Both the position numbers and the translations under genes were made by a program. The notes beneath the pieces are model-generated. The model was not told the DNA's origin. It saw nothing but the letters and a program-made list of their open reading frames with translations, and did no database searches. From contig CALHVG010000024.1 in assembly GCA_938039145.1 (NCBI GenBank), forward strand, positions 1 to 34,492: DNA of 34,492 bases, given 5' to 3'. The stretch is from an uncultured Treponema sp. (GTDB lineage Bacteria; Spirochaetota; Spirochaetia; Treponematales; Treponemataceae). Shown in pieces: positions 15,697-23,344 of this stretch (positions are counted from its first letter, which is position 1; each line of letters opens with the position of its first letter).

Positions 15697-15769
15697 TGCC
15701 ACAGGTTGGAATCGAACCAACGACATACGGATTTTCAGTCCGGCGCTCTACCAACTGAGCTACTGCGGC
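15697..15769 (-). tRNA. tRNA-Phe (anticodon GAA)
   Basis: Read on the minus strand, the acceptor arms GCCGCAG and CTGTGGC pair (one G-T) with discriminator A at 15697. The D-arm is GCTCAGTTGGTAGAGC. The anticodon loop ACTGAAAATC centres on GAA, and the T-loop is GGTTCGATTCC. No CCA is encoded. It is a single-gene transcript with its own promoter and terminator. Confidence 0.97.
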
Positions 15770-15781
15770 GTGATGTTTGGT

Positions 15782-15810
15782 AATATATACCAAACAGAAA
15801 TCTGTGTCAA
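15782..15810 (-). promoter_or_regulatory. Promoter of tRNA-Phe
   Basis: On the minus strand, TTGACA (15810-15805) and TATATT (15787-15782) are separated by 17 bases and end 12 bases before the mature tRNA 5' end. Confidence 0.85.
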
Positions 15811-15888
15811 TATGCAAACGCAGGATAGAAAGTATTTTTACACAGATTCTTAAAAATTATTTTCCGAACTTTAAAACATTGCGGCGTG

Positions 15889-15934
15889 TAAAAACGCTCT
15901 TCTTGTGCTAAGCAAAAGCACAGGAAGAGCGCCT
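15889..15934 (-). terminator. Terminator of pnp
   Basis: On the minus strand, GCGCTCTTCCTGTGC folds with GCACAAGAAGAGCG around a short loop with one mismatch, and is followed by TTTTT. It begins within a few bases of the pnp stop codon at 15938. Confidence 0.9.
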
Positions 15935-15937
15935 TTT

Positions 15938-18034
15938 TTACAGTGCATCAATGTATGAAAGGTTCAGACGTCCCATCTTGTCAACCTCAAGGAGTTTTAC
16001 AGGAATAACCTGCCCTTCTTTTAGGACGTCCGTTACTTTTTCAACCCGCTGCCTTGAAAGTTTTGAGATATGGCAAAGACCTTCTTTTCCGGGAAGAATC
16101 TCAACGAACGCACCGAAGTCCATTATGCGTTTTACAGTTCCCTGATAAATCGTTCCGACCTCGGGGTCTTCCGTGATTCCTTTTATCGCTTTCTTGGCAT
16201 CCTCAGCTCCGATTCCGGTCTTGCCGTATATCGTTACAGTTCCATCGTCATCCGTGTTTATAGTTACATCGTACTGTGCACATAGCGCTTTTATATTCTT
16301 TCCGCCTGGACCTATAAGTGCACCAATTTTATCGACCGGTATCTTCATTGTAAGAATCTGAGGAACACGAGGACTCAAAGGAGCAGGCTTATTAATTGTC
16401 TTTTCCATGATGGAAAGGATATGAAGCCGTCCTATGCGAGCCTGCTCAAGAGCCTTCTTCATGATTTCAGTGGTAACTCCGGCTATCTTTATGTCCATCT
16501 GGAATCCTGTGATGCCTTCTTTTGTGCCGGCAACCTTGAAGTCCATGTCGCCAAGATGGTCTTCCTCGCCAAGAATGTCGGAAAGGATGCTGTACCGCTT
16601 GTAAGGATCGCTGTCATCGCCTTCGGTTATAAGTCCCATGGCGATTCCTGCGACCATCTTCTTCATAGGAACACCGGCTGCAAGCATCGCAAGGCATCCA
16701 CCACATGTGGAAGCTTGGGAAGAAGAACCGTTTGATTCCATAATCTCTGAAACCACTCGTACTGTATAAGGAAATTCTTCCCTTGTTGGAACCATGGCGG
16801 CAAGCGATCGTCTGGCAAGATTTCCATGACCTATTTCGCGGCGACCTGTGGTAAGACGACCTGTCTCGCCCACGGAATACGGCGGGAAATTGTAATGCAG
16901 AATGAAATGCTCGCTCCGGTTTCCATCGATGTCATCGGTCGCCTGCTCATCAAGGGCGGTTCCCAAAGTACAGACCGCAAGCGACTGTGTTTCGCCGCGA
17001 GTAAAAAGCGCAGAGCCGTGCGGAGTCGGAAGAACGTTCACCTCGCATTCAATCGGGCGAATCTCGTCGGTCTTTCGTCCATCGATTCGGATTCCTTCGT
17101 CAAGGATTGATCTTCTAAGCAGTTTGAACTGAATGTCGTCCATGAGGGACGCAAAAAGCCTTGCCTGAACCGGATCTTCCAGCTGCTCTGCGTGATTTTC
17201 TCCAATCTTTCTTATGGCTTCGGAAATGGATTTTCCCCGGTTCATTTTTCCGTCCTGAAAACAGGCTGCCTTCAAAAGCGGAGTCGCTTCGCTTTCAATC
17301 GCCTCAGCGTTTTCAAGGGTAACATCAAGAGGATTAAGCGGAAGTTTCGCTTTTCCGCATTTTGAAACAAGTTCCTCCTGAAGTTTGCACATTTCTTTTA
17401 TGAACTTGTCAGCCTCGGCAAGAGCTCCAAGCATCACATCCTCGGAAACTTCCTTCGCTCCGCCTTCGACCATCGTAAAACCGTCCTTTGTGCCGGCAAC
17501 GACAATCTCCATGTCGGATTCTTCGATTTCCTTGAAAGTAGGATTTATTATGTATTTCCCGTTCAAAAATCCCACTCGGCATGCCGCGACAGGACCATGA
17601 AACGGAATGTCCGATATGGAAGTCGCCGCCGAAGCTGCTATCACCGCAAGAATGTCTTGCGTGTGAATTCCGTCGGCAGAAACGCAGGTCGGGACAATCT
17701 GAAGTTCATGGCCGAAAGACGGCTCAAAAAGAGGTCTCATCGGACGGTCAATAAGACGGCTTACAAGAATTTCCTTGTCCTTAGGTCGTCCCTCCCGCTT
17801 TACAAAACCGCCTGGAATCTTTCCTGCGGCATAAAATTTCTCGTTGTATTCAACGGTAACAGGCACAAAGTCCTGACCTTCCGTGACAGTGCTTGACGCA
17901 CAAATTGTGGCGATTATTACCGCACCACCCCACTGGGCGAAGACGCAACCGTTCGCCTGCTTTCCGATTCTTCCCGTCTCAAGAATGAGATCGGAATCCC
18001 CAAGTCTGTAAGTTACTCGTGTTACTTCTGACAT
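15938..18034 (-). CDS. pnp: Polynucleotide phosphorylase
   Basis: This 3'-5' phosphorolytic exoribonuclease degrades mRNA to nucleoside diphosphates. The 698-residue protein has the usual full order. An N-terminal RNase PH domain (residues ~5-230, AAGKIPGGFVKREGRP, SRLIDRPMRPLF) is followed by an alpha-helical linker and a second, catalytic RNase PH domain (~310-540, TGRREIGHGNLARRSL, GDMDFKVAGTKEGITGFQMD). Then come a KH domain (~555-615, KIGALIGPGGKNIKAL) and an S1 domain (~620-690, GAFVEILPGKEGLCHISKLS). The length is typical. ATG 18034 follows a purine-rich AAGGAAAAGG. It lies downstream of rpsO, the same order as in many bacteria, separated by 213 bases holding a terminator-like stem and other hairpins that may control read-through and autoregulation. 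Confidence 0.98.
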   Translation of the reverse strand: MSEVTRVTYRLGDSDLILETGRIGKQANGCVFAQWGGAVIIATICASSTVTEGQDFVPVTVEYNEKFYAAGKIPGGFVKREGRPKDKEILVSRLIDRPMRPLFEPSFGHELQIVPTCVSADGIHTQDILAVIAASAATSISDIPFHGPVAACRVGFLNGKYIINPTFKEIEESDMEIVVAGTKDGFTMVEGGAKEVSEDVMLGALAEADKFIKEMCKLQEELVSKCGKAKLPLNPLDVTLENAEAIESEATPLLKAACFQDGKMNRGKSISEAIRKIGENHAEQLEDPVQARLFASLMDDIQFKLLRRSILDEGIRIDGRKTDEIRPIECEVNVLPTPHGSALFTRGETQSLAVCTLGTALDEQATDDIDGNRSEHFILHYNFPPYSVGETGRLTTGRREIGHGNLARRSLAAMVPTREEFPYTVRVVSEIMESNGSSSQASTCGGCLAMLAAGVPMKKMVAGIAMGLITEGDDSDPYKRYSILSDILGEEDHLGDMDFKVAGTKEGITGFQMDIKIAGVTTEIMKKALEQARIGRLHILSIMEKTINKPAPLSPRVPQILTMKIPVDKIGALIGPGGKNIKALCAQYDVTINTDDDGTVTIYGKTGIGAEDAKKAIKGITEDPEVGTIYQGTVKRIMDFGAFVEILPGKEGLCHISKLSRQRVEKVTDVLKEGQVIPVKLLEVDKMGRLNLSYIDAL

Positions 18035-18171
18035 TTTTCCTTTTCCTTAGTGTCGTATTCTTTCTTTTTCATCGCTTGGAGAATCAAAGCCATCGACAGG
18101 ACACCGACAAGACATAGATTCTTCTGAATATGTGCCTTATCCGAGTCTCATCGTGGCAGACTGAAACCTTG

Positions 18172-18185
18172 CGCGATGCATCGCG
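18172..18185. repeat. 14-bp perfect palindrome in the rpsO-pnp spacer
   Basis: CGCGATGCATCGCG is fully self-complementary. It lies in the transcribed spacer upstream of pnp, just after the rpsO terminator. A longer imperfect pairing is also possible between CATCGTGG near 18149 and CCACGATG near 18209, so the spacer has competing folds. Confidence 0.7.
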
Positions 18186-18194
18186 GCGGACATA

Positions 18195-18235
18195 AAAAAG
18201 CCTGTGCCACCACGATGTAAGGCAACAGGCTTTTT
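18195..18235 (-). terminator. Terminator-like stem between rpsO and pnp
   Basis: On the minus strand, AAAAAGCCTGTTGCC pairs with GGCACAGGCTTTTTT with one mismatch and ends in a T-run, 12 bases after the rpsO stop. It probably lowers the share of transcripts that reach pnp; no strong separate pnp promoter was seen. Confidence 0.82.
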
Positions 18236-18247
18236 CCATGTAACAGA

Positions 18248-18517
18248 CTATTTTCTAAGTCCAAGTTCCTTTATGAACATACGATATCCTTCAAGATCCG
18301 TGCGCTCATAATATTTCAGCAGTTTCCGGCGCTGACCTACAACCTTCAGAAGGGCGCGCTTTGCCCCGGAATCCTTGTTGAATTTTTTAACGTGTTCCGT
18401 AAGCTGCTTTATTCTCTCAGTAAGAAGAGCAACCTGAACCTTGACGTTACCAGTGTCTCCTTCCTTCGCACCGAATTTCGATACGATTGAAGAAGTCGTT
18501 TCTTTTGTAAGTGCCAT
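18248..18517 (-). CDS. rpsO: 30S ribosomal protein S15
   Basis: This 89-residue protein of the small ribosomal subunit binds the central domain of 16S rRNA. Its hallmarks are FGAKEGDTGNVKVQVALLTERI, LTEHVKKFNKDSGAKRALL, VGQRRKLLKYYERTD and the C-terminal YRMFIKELGLRK. The longer open frame to 18655 is not used: AAGGAG at 18532-18527 stands about 9 bases before ATG 18517, and S15 proteins start with ALT.E. It follows ribF by 134 bases and precedes pnp, a conserved block. Confidence 0.98.
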   Translation of the reverse strand: MALTKETTSSIVSKFGAKEGDTGNVKVQVALLTERIKQLTEHVKKFNKDSGAKRALLKVVGQRRKLLKYYERTDLEGYRMFIKELGLRK

Positions 18518-18651
18518 TCGACATACTCCTTGAAAATATTCGCCAAATATGCGGAAATCCTGTCGGTCGTTCCTGGAGTTAAAGAGGAAAAATCTCAAGA
18601 ATACTTCCGTAGTAAAAGGCTTCACTATTCTATTGAATAAACGATTGTTAA

Positions 18652-19254
18652 TCAATCGTCCGCACTTTCAGAACGGAAAATGCTTTTTCTTTCAAGAAGG
18701 CTTTTCGCCTTTTTTGTAAAGTTTTTTTTCAAAAGTTCCCGTATCATGCTGGAACTGACACGCTTTCCGTCCACAGTTACCAGCGGAACAAAAACCGATT
18801 CTATTCCGTTTTCGGCGCAAAAAGCTTCGATTTCCGCTCTTGCGAACGAACCGTTGTGTCCGCACCTGAAATCCTCGCCTTCGACCACAAGCGAAAGATT
18901 AAAGGTCTCTTTTAAAATAGTGAAAAAATCCTCTCCGCCAAGCATCGAAAAATTTCTTTCAAAGCGGACAATCACCACAAAATCAAAGCCCAGTTCCTCA
19001 AAAACTTGAACCCGTTCCTCAAGGCTTGCTATGTCTCCGCCGTAATCCTTTCCCTGCCGAACGGAAGCCAGTGATTTTTCAAAAGTAACGATTCCGCTTC
19101 TTGTTCCGTATTTTTTTGAATATGAAAGAATTTTTTCGAAAATCGAAAAATGCCCGAGGTGGGGACCGTCGAACGAGCCTATCGAAAGAGCCGTTCCGCA
19201 CTCGAAAAAACTGTGTTCCACACAAGAAAGTTTCTGCCAGTCGATTACGATCAT
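18652..19254 (-). CDS. ribF: Short RibF: FAD synthetase (FMN adenylyltransferase) without flavokinase domain
   Basis: The 200-residue protein should transfer AMP from ATP to FMN to give FAD. The nucleotidyltransferase fold is clear. GSFDGPHLGH near residue 26 holds the HxGH-type motif. EGEDFRCGHNGS near 125 and GKRVSSSMIRELL near 164-176 (the STSIR-like motif) match the RibF N-terminal domain. Typical bacterial RibF proteins are about 300 residues, with a C-terminal riboflavin kinase domain. Here the frame stops in a charged tail (LLERKSIFRSESADD), and no kinase sequence follows before rpsO. It lies 20 bases downstream of the transglutaminase-like gene and upstream of rpsO-pnp, the order I recall for T. 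pallidum TP0888-TP0886. FMN would have to come from another kinase or from uptake. Confidence 0.88.
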   Translation of the reverse strand: MIVIDWQKLSCVEHSFFECGTALSIGSFDGPHLGHFSIFEKILSYSKKYGTRSGIVTFEKSLASVRQGKDYGGDIASLEERVQVFEELGFDFVVIVRFERNFSMLGGEDFFTILKETFNLSLVVEGEDFRCGHNGSFARAEIEAFCAENGIESVFVPLVTVDGKRVSSSMIRELLKKNFTKKAKSLLERKSIFRSESADD

Positions 19255-19274
19255 GGATTAAATATAGCGTCTTT

Positions 19275-20453
19275 TTATTTGAACGTCACGGGAATCCATT
19301 TTTCCGTCTGGCTCTGGCTTTGCTCGATAAGCCCCGGCGCGACACCTTTGGCTGTGGTCTCGTTTAAAAGATAGGCTTTTCCGTCCACGGATATTTTTGC
19401 GCCCGGAACCTCAAGCAAAATGCCGTATACCGCATGGGAATATTCGCGGCTCACAAAAAACGCCGTATCCGCGCCCATCGACCTAAGAAGAGCGCACATA
19501 AGAAGGCTTCTGGAATCGCAGTCGCTTTCTTTTCCCTGAAGGGCAGACACAAGGTCTGTAAAATCAGTGTTTCTTGCGTCGGAAGTTTCCCTTGCATACG
19601 GCATGGACTGAACCCAGCCAAGAAGGATTTCGTTCATCGCTACCATGGGATTTTTCGGATTCTTCATTTCGCAGTCAGAATAAAGAGCCGAATAAATGTC
19701 AAACGAAGCTTTTTTAAGCCTTCCAACAGAATCCCTGAAAACAGCCCTGTAATAACGAATCCACGCCTCTTTCCATTTGGGGTGGTTCACATAAAGGCTG
19801 AACACGGAAAATTCCATGTCCCGCACGAATCTGGAAGCTTCCGCATCATCTTTTCCGAAGCGTGTACGAATCGGATGGGAAGCAATTTCAAGAGTTGCAG
19901 AAACCTCTCCGCTATCAGGATAGGCGTAGCTTGCGATTATTCCGGGAGCGGTAAAACTTCCGGTATCAACGGAAAGCGAATTCAGCGTGGAAAGAATAAA
20001 CTGCTGCCAGGAATCAAAATTGCTTGACTCCGTGTAGCTTAAAAGCACAAGAACCGCATCTTTTTCAGGAAGGAGAACACCCACCCCCCAGCCCTTGGAA
20101 TCCTCGCTGTTTCCCGGAAGCCTGACATCGAACATGGAGACAACGCACGGAACATTCCGCCATAAAATTTTATCGCTTTCGTATTTTCCGCCAAGTTTTG
20201 ACATAGCAAGGTCAAAACATTCCGAAGCGGAAGAAGCGTTTTTTCCAGTGTAGATTTTTAAAAGAAGAAAAACGGGCGCGTTCCCGTGCTTAAAAAGATA
20301 GCTCATTCCGTCGGGGGTGTGCTCCACAACCGAAAATCCTTCAGGAACGTCAAGTGAATAGCCGAAATAGCTGTCAAGCACTTCCTCGGAAAACACGGAA
20401 GCACACAAAACAAACGAAAAAATCAAAGACAGTGATAAAAAAAGTTTTTTCAA
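19275..20453 (-). CDS. Exported transglutaminase-like protein
   Basis: The 392-residue protein starts with a signal peptide (KKLFLSLSLIFSFVLCASVFSEE). TTG 20453 is the chosen start because GGAG (20466-20463) lies nine bases before it and the signal peptide begins there; the frame extends to 20744 without a better site. The C-terminal region has a transglutaminase/cysteine-protease-like triad: Cys in GKESDCDSRSLL (near residue 310), His in EYSHAV, and an acidic residue in LLNETTAKG. The middle part (about residues 180-300) has no family I can name. It is probably periplasmic, but substrate and reaction are unknown. It runs into ribF after 20 bases. If Cys27 or so were lipidated it would be a lipoprotein, but the LCASVF context is not a clear lipobox. 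Confidence 0.75.
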   Translation of the reverse strand: MKKLFLSLSLIFSFVLCASVFSEEVLDSYFGYSLDVPEGFSVVEHTPDGMSYLFKHGNAPVFLLLKIYTGKNASSASECFDLAMSKLGGKYESDKILWRNVPCVVSMFDVRLPGNSEDSKGWGVGVLLPEKDAVLVLLSYTESSNFDSWQQFILSTLNSLSVDTGSFTAPGIIASYAYPDSGEVSATLEIASHPIRTRFGKDDAEASRFVRDMEFSVFSLYVNHPKWKEAWIRYYRAVFRDSVGRLKKASFDIYSALYSDCEMKNPKNPMVAMNEILLGWVQSMPYARETSDARNTDFTDLVSALQGKESDCDSRSLLMCALLRSMGADTAFFVSREYSHAVYGILLEVPGAKISVDGKAYLLNETTAKGVAPGLIEQSQSQTEKWIPVTFK

Positions 20454-20604
20454 AAAAATATTCTCCAAAAACGGAACGCTTTCCGTGCAAAAGGCGGAAC
20501 ATCTTACGATTGTGCGGACTTTCGTATAAATAAAAATACGCATGCATAAGATTTTTGTTCCATAATAAAATCCTCGGCATAAATTGTAAATCCTTATTGC
20601 AAAA

Positions 20605-21288
20605 ATGAACACAAAAAGCGTAAAATCCTTTCTGGAAATGACTGAAATAGAAATCGTTTTTGAAAACGAAGAAATTCTTGTGATAAATAAGCCTTCCGGA
20701 ATTGCCGAGCAGGGCGGAAAGGGAATATCGCATCCCTTGGACAAAGAGCTTCCGATTCAACTCGGATATCCGATTTATCTTGTTCACAGGCTTGACATGG
20801 ACACCGCAGGACTTTTGATTGTTGCAAAATCAGCGTTCCACGCCGCAAAATGGACAAAACTTATAGGCGGAAAAAGCGTTTCAAAAGAATATGCGGCGAT
20901 ATGTTCAGGGCGTTTTAAAAAGCCGAGCGGAACAATTGATACAACTGTGGTTCAGCACGGAGAAGAAAAACGCGCAAGGACGCACTTTAACGTTCTGGGC
21001 GAAAAAGAATACGAATTTGACGGCGAAAAAATCGTGCTTTCAAAAGTGCATCTTAAACTCGACACCGGACGAATGCACCAGATACGAATCCATCTTTCAA
21101 AAGAGGGCGTTCCCGTGCTGGGCGACGATAAGCACGGAAATTTCAGAATAAACAAACTTTTTAAGAAAAATCTTGGAGTAAAAAAACTTCTTTTGTGCGC
21201 ACAAAAACTTACGATTCCTGTTAACGGAAAACAAATGCAGATTTCCATAGAACTTCCGGAATACATGAATCTTGTCCGGTTTTCTTAA
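20605..21288 (+). CDS. RluA-family RNA pseudouridine synthase
   Basis: This 227-residue enzyme isomerises uridine to pseudouridine in rRNA or tRNA. The family core is plain: LVINKPSGI near residue 25; VHRLDMDTAGLLIVAK near 60-75 with the catalytic Asp in HRLD.DT; SKEYAAIC; ARTHF; and LDTGRMHQIRIHL near 150-162. There is no N-terminal S4 domain and the protein is short, like RluA or the small RluC-type members; the target site cannot be told. Two starts are possible, ATG 20605 and ATG 20638 (MTEIEIVFEN). The second fits the usual family N-terminus, and neither has a strong ribosome site. It diverges from the transglutaminase-like gene across 151 bases. Confidence 0.92.
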   Translation: MNTKSVKSFLEMTEIEIVFENEEILVINKPSGIAEQGGKGISHPLDKELPIQLGYPIYLVHRLDMDTAGLLIVAKSAFHAAKWTKLIGGKSVSKEYAAICSGRFKKPSGTIDTTVVQHGEEKRARTHFNVLGEKEYEFDGEKIVLSKVHLKLDTGRMHQIRIHLSKEGVPVLGDDKHGNFRINKLFKKNLGVKKLLLCAQKLTIPVNGKQMQISIELPEYMNLVRFS

Positions 21289-21324
21289 GCAAAAACTGAA
21301 AATTAAGATTACGTACAAAATAAC

Positions 21325-21367
21325 GCTTATTCCGCTGAAGCCGTTATTTTATAAAAGCGGAATAAGC
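21325..21367. terminator. Perfect 12-bp inverted repeat between convergent genes
   Basis: GCTTATTCCGCT (21325-21336) and AGCGGAATAAGC (21356-21367) pair fully around a 19-base loop. It lies between the ends of the pseudouridine synthase gene and the HTH-EIIA gene. T-runs are weak on both sides, so termination is likely but not certain. Confidence 0.65.
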
Positions 21368-21393
21368 AAATCCGATTTTATAAATCAAGGCTA

Positions 21394-22053
21394 TCAAAGA
21401 GCGGTCTGATGGCAGAAAAATCTGTACGCCTCTTCCTCGTTAACCGCATTCACTATGCTTTCTCTAAAATCCTGATTTTTCAGTTTTGCGCTGAAATACG
21501 AAAGCGTTTTCAGATAATATGTGTGCTGGTTGTACGCCGCCGCAATCATTATAAGAAGGTTTACCGGTTTGTCGTCGAGCGTTTGAAAATCCATAACGGG
21601 AGTCTTGCACACGCCGACCGCCATTACAAGGTCGGTAACGGATGAAAGGCGCACGTGCGGAATCGCAATTCCCCGTCCGATAGCAGTCGACATAAGGTCT
21701 TCGCGTTTTAAAATTTCGTTCAAAAGTTCGTCCGCCCTTTTTACCTGAGGTGCCGCGGCAAGAACGCCCGCAAGAGTTGTTAAGGCATCCTGTTTTGAAG
21801 GCTGATTTATAAAAACTACCCGATTCGGAGAAAGAATCTTATTTACGTCGATAGTGGTATCCGACTTTCTTGCGCTGTAGCCCGAAGAAAGCCGCTCGTT
21901 CACCCAGTTTTCAACTTCGGATTTTTTAAAGCGCCACACCGTTCCGATTTTTCCCGCAGGAATCTCGCCTTTCTGCGCCCAATCGTAGACAGTTCTTTCG
22001 GAAACTCTAAGATATTTTGCAACTTCTTCGATAGTCAGAATGTCATCAATCAT
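21394..22053 (-). CDS. Helix-turn-helix / PTS EIIA (PtsN-type) fusion regulator
   Basis: The 219-residue protein joins two domains. Residues 1-55 are a MerR/excisionase-type DNA-binding helix-turn-helix (LTIEEVAKYLRVSERTVYDW, WRFKKSEVENWV). Residues about 70-215 are a fructose/nitrogen-type EIIA domain, with the phospho-accepting His in GRGIAIPHVR near residue 134. EIIA-Ntr proteins usually act by protein binding according to their phosphorylation state; here that state could control DNA binding directly. From memory, spirochaetes commonly carry this PtsN form. GAGGTG precedes ATG 22053. A TTGACA lies upstream near 22121, but without a good -10. Target genes are unknown; no PTS permease is in the window. 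Confidence 0.88.
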   Translation of the reverse strand: MIDDILTIEEVAKYLRVSERTVYDWAQKGEIPAGKIGTVWRFKKSEVENWVNERLSSGYSARKSDTTIDVNKILSPNRVVFINQPSKQDALTTLAGVLAAAPQVKRADELLNEILKREDLMSTAIGRGIAIPHVRLSSVTDLVMAVGVCKTPVMDFQTLDDKPVNLLIMIAAAYNQHTYYLKTLSYFSAKLKNQDFRESIVNAVNEEEAYRFFCHQTAL

Positions 22054-22184
22054 AGCGCACCTCGTATTTACATTTTTATTGAAAATAACTGACAGAGTTT
22101 GTAATATTTACTGTTATTTGTCAATATTCGCAAATATCCGAAAAACGTTCAAAAATCAGGAAGAAATTGTAAAAAAAATCCGTG

Positions 22185-22213
22185 TTGAACTTAGATGTTT
22201 TTCATGCCATACT
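22185..22213 (+). promoter_or_regulatory. Candidate promoter of the helicase gene, possibly leaderless
   Basis: TTGAAC (22185-22190) and CATACT (22208-22213) are 17 bases apart. The predicted start of transcription falls at about 22219-22221, on the ATG at 22220 itself. No Shine-Dalgarno sequence precedes that ATG. Confidence 0.4.
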
Positions 22214-22219
22214 TCGTAA

Positions 22220-23341
22220 ATGGCTAACATTTTTTCTACGCTCCCGGAAATTTTTCTTCAAAAACTTGAATCGCAGAACATCACGATCCCCGCAAAAGTT
22301 CAGGAAGAAGTAATTCCTGTAATCAGAGAGGGAAAAAACACTGTCTTTCAGTCCGAAACCGGAACAGGAAAAACACTCGCATACCTTCTTCCGATATTTG
22401 AAAAGCTCAGTTCCGAAAAGAACCCCGAAAAGAGCGCAGAAGTTTTGATATGTGCGCCTACATTCGAACTTGCATCCCAAATAAAACAGACGGTTCAGAC
22501 TTTCAGCGATTTTAAAGCCGCACTGCTGATTGGAGGAGCCCCCATAAAAAGGCAGACGGAAGCCCTAAAGGAAAAACCTGAAATTGTCGTCGGAACGCCT
22601 GCCCGCCTGGTGGAACTTATAAGGCTAAAAAAACTCAAGACGCAGGGAATAAAATTTGTTGTTTTTGACGAAATTGACAGGCTTTTAAAAAAGGAAGTTT
22701 TTGATGAAACAAAGGCGCTTACGGATATCGTTCCGGCTGAATCGCAGAAAATCGCCTGCACGGCAACCGTTTGCGAAAAGACAAAAAACTTCTTCCTGGA
22801 TGCAAAATTCGTTGTTCTTCCCGACGAAAACGTGCTTTCAAAAAACATAAGCCACTGGGCTTTTTACGCCGAAAGCAGAAACAAAATCGATGTCCTTATA
22901 AGGCTTATACGGGTGACAGAATTTGAAAAAATCCTTGTATTCACATCCCGCCTTGATCAGGTCGAAAAAATAAAAGAAAGGCTTATGTTCAAAAAAATAG
23001 GCTGCGCGGCTTTGCACGCAAAAACGGACAAACAACTAAGAAAAGCCGCAATAGACAGATTCCGAAGCGGAAAAGAAAAAATCCTTATCACAAGCGACCT
23101 AAGCGCAAGAGGGCTTGATATTCAAGGAATCACGCACATAGTTCAGCTGGATTTTCCCGAAGACGAAGATTTTTTTATCCACAGGGCAGGAAGGACAGCC
23201 CGCGCCGGGAAAAAAGGCGTGAACATTGTCATAGGCGACGAATTCGAACTGAACGCATTTTCAAGGCTTGAAAAGAAACTGAAGATTGTCGTATACCCAA
23301 AAGAAATCCGGGACGGAAAAATCGTAGAGCCTAGGATTTAA
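22220..23341 (+). CDS. DEAD-box-family RNA helicase (DEID variant)
   Basis: This 373-residue ATP-dependent RNA helicase consists of just the two RecA-like domains. In order: Phe upstream of the Q motif (IFSTLPEIFLQ, then PAKVQEEVIP); Walker A ETGTGKT near residue 47; APTFELASQ (Ia); VGTPARL (Ib); VFDEIDRLL (motif II, DEID in place of DEAD); CTATV (motif III, Thr-Ala-Thr in place of Ser-Ala-Thr); ILVFTSR; TSDLSARGLDIQGITHIVQLD (V); and HRAGRTARAG (VI). It lacks the C-terminal RNA-binding extension of DbpA, CsdA or RhlB, so its role (ribosome assembly or mRNA turnover) is open. The start codon fits the family N-terminus although no ribosome site is seen. Its stop lies 3 bases from the end of the convergent gene at 23345. 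Confidence 0.93.
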   Translation: MANIFSTLPEIFLQKLESQNITIPAKVQEEVIPVIREGKNTVFQSETGTGKTLAYLLPIFEKLSSEKNPEKSAEVLICAPTFELASQIKQTVQTFSDFKAALLIGGAPIKRQTEALKEKPEIVVGTPARLVELIRLKKLKTQGIKFVVFDEIDRLLKKEVFDETKALTDIVPAESQKIACTATVCEKTKNFFLDAKFVVLPDENVLSKNISHWAFYAESRNKIDVLIRLIRVTEFEKILVFTSRLDQVEKIKERLMFKKIGCAALHAKTDKQLRKAAIDRFRSGKEKILITSDLSARGLDIQGITHIVQLDFPEDEDFFIHRAGRTARAGKKGVNIVIGDEFELNAFSRLEKKLKIVVYPKEIRDGKIVEPRI

Positions 23342-23344
23342 CGC

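Noticed and set aside
15581..15853. Plus-strand frame through the tRNA region
   Set aside because: It reads antisense through tRNA-Phe and its terminator; the product TGWNRTNDIRIF is a familiar tRNA-derived artefact.
18518..18655. N-terminal extension of S15
   Set aside because: S15 begins at MALTKE with a good ribosome site; the upstream frame is intergenic and reaches the ribF stop.
20454..20744. N-terminal extension of the transglutaminase-like frame
   Set aside because: It overlaps the divergent pseudouridine synthase gene and has no ribosome site; the TTG at 20453 has one and begins the signal peptide.
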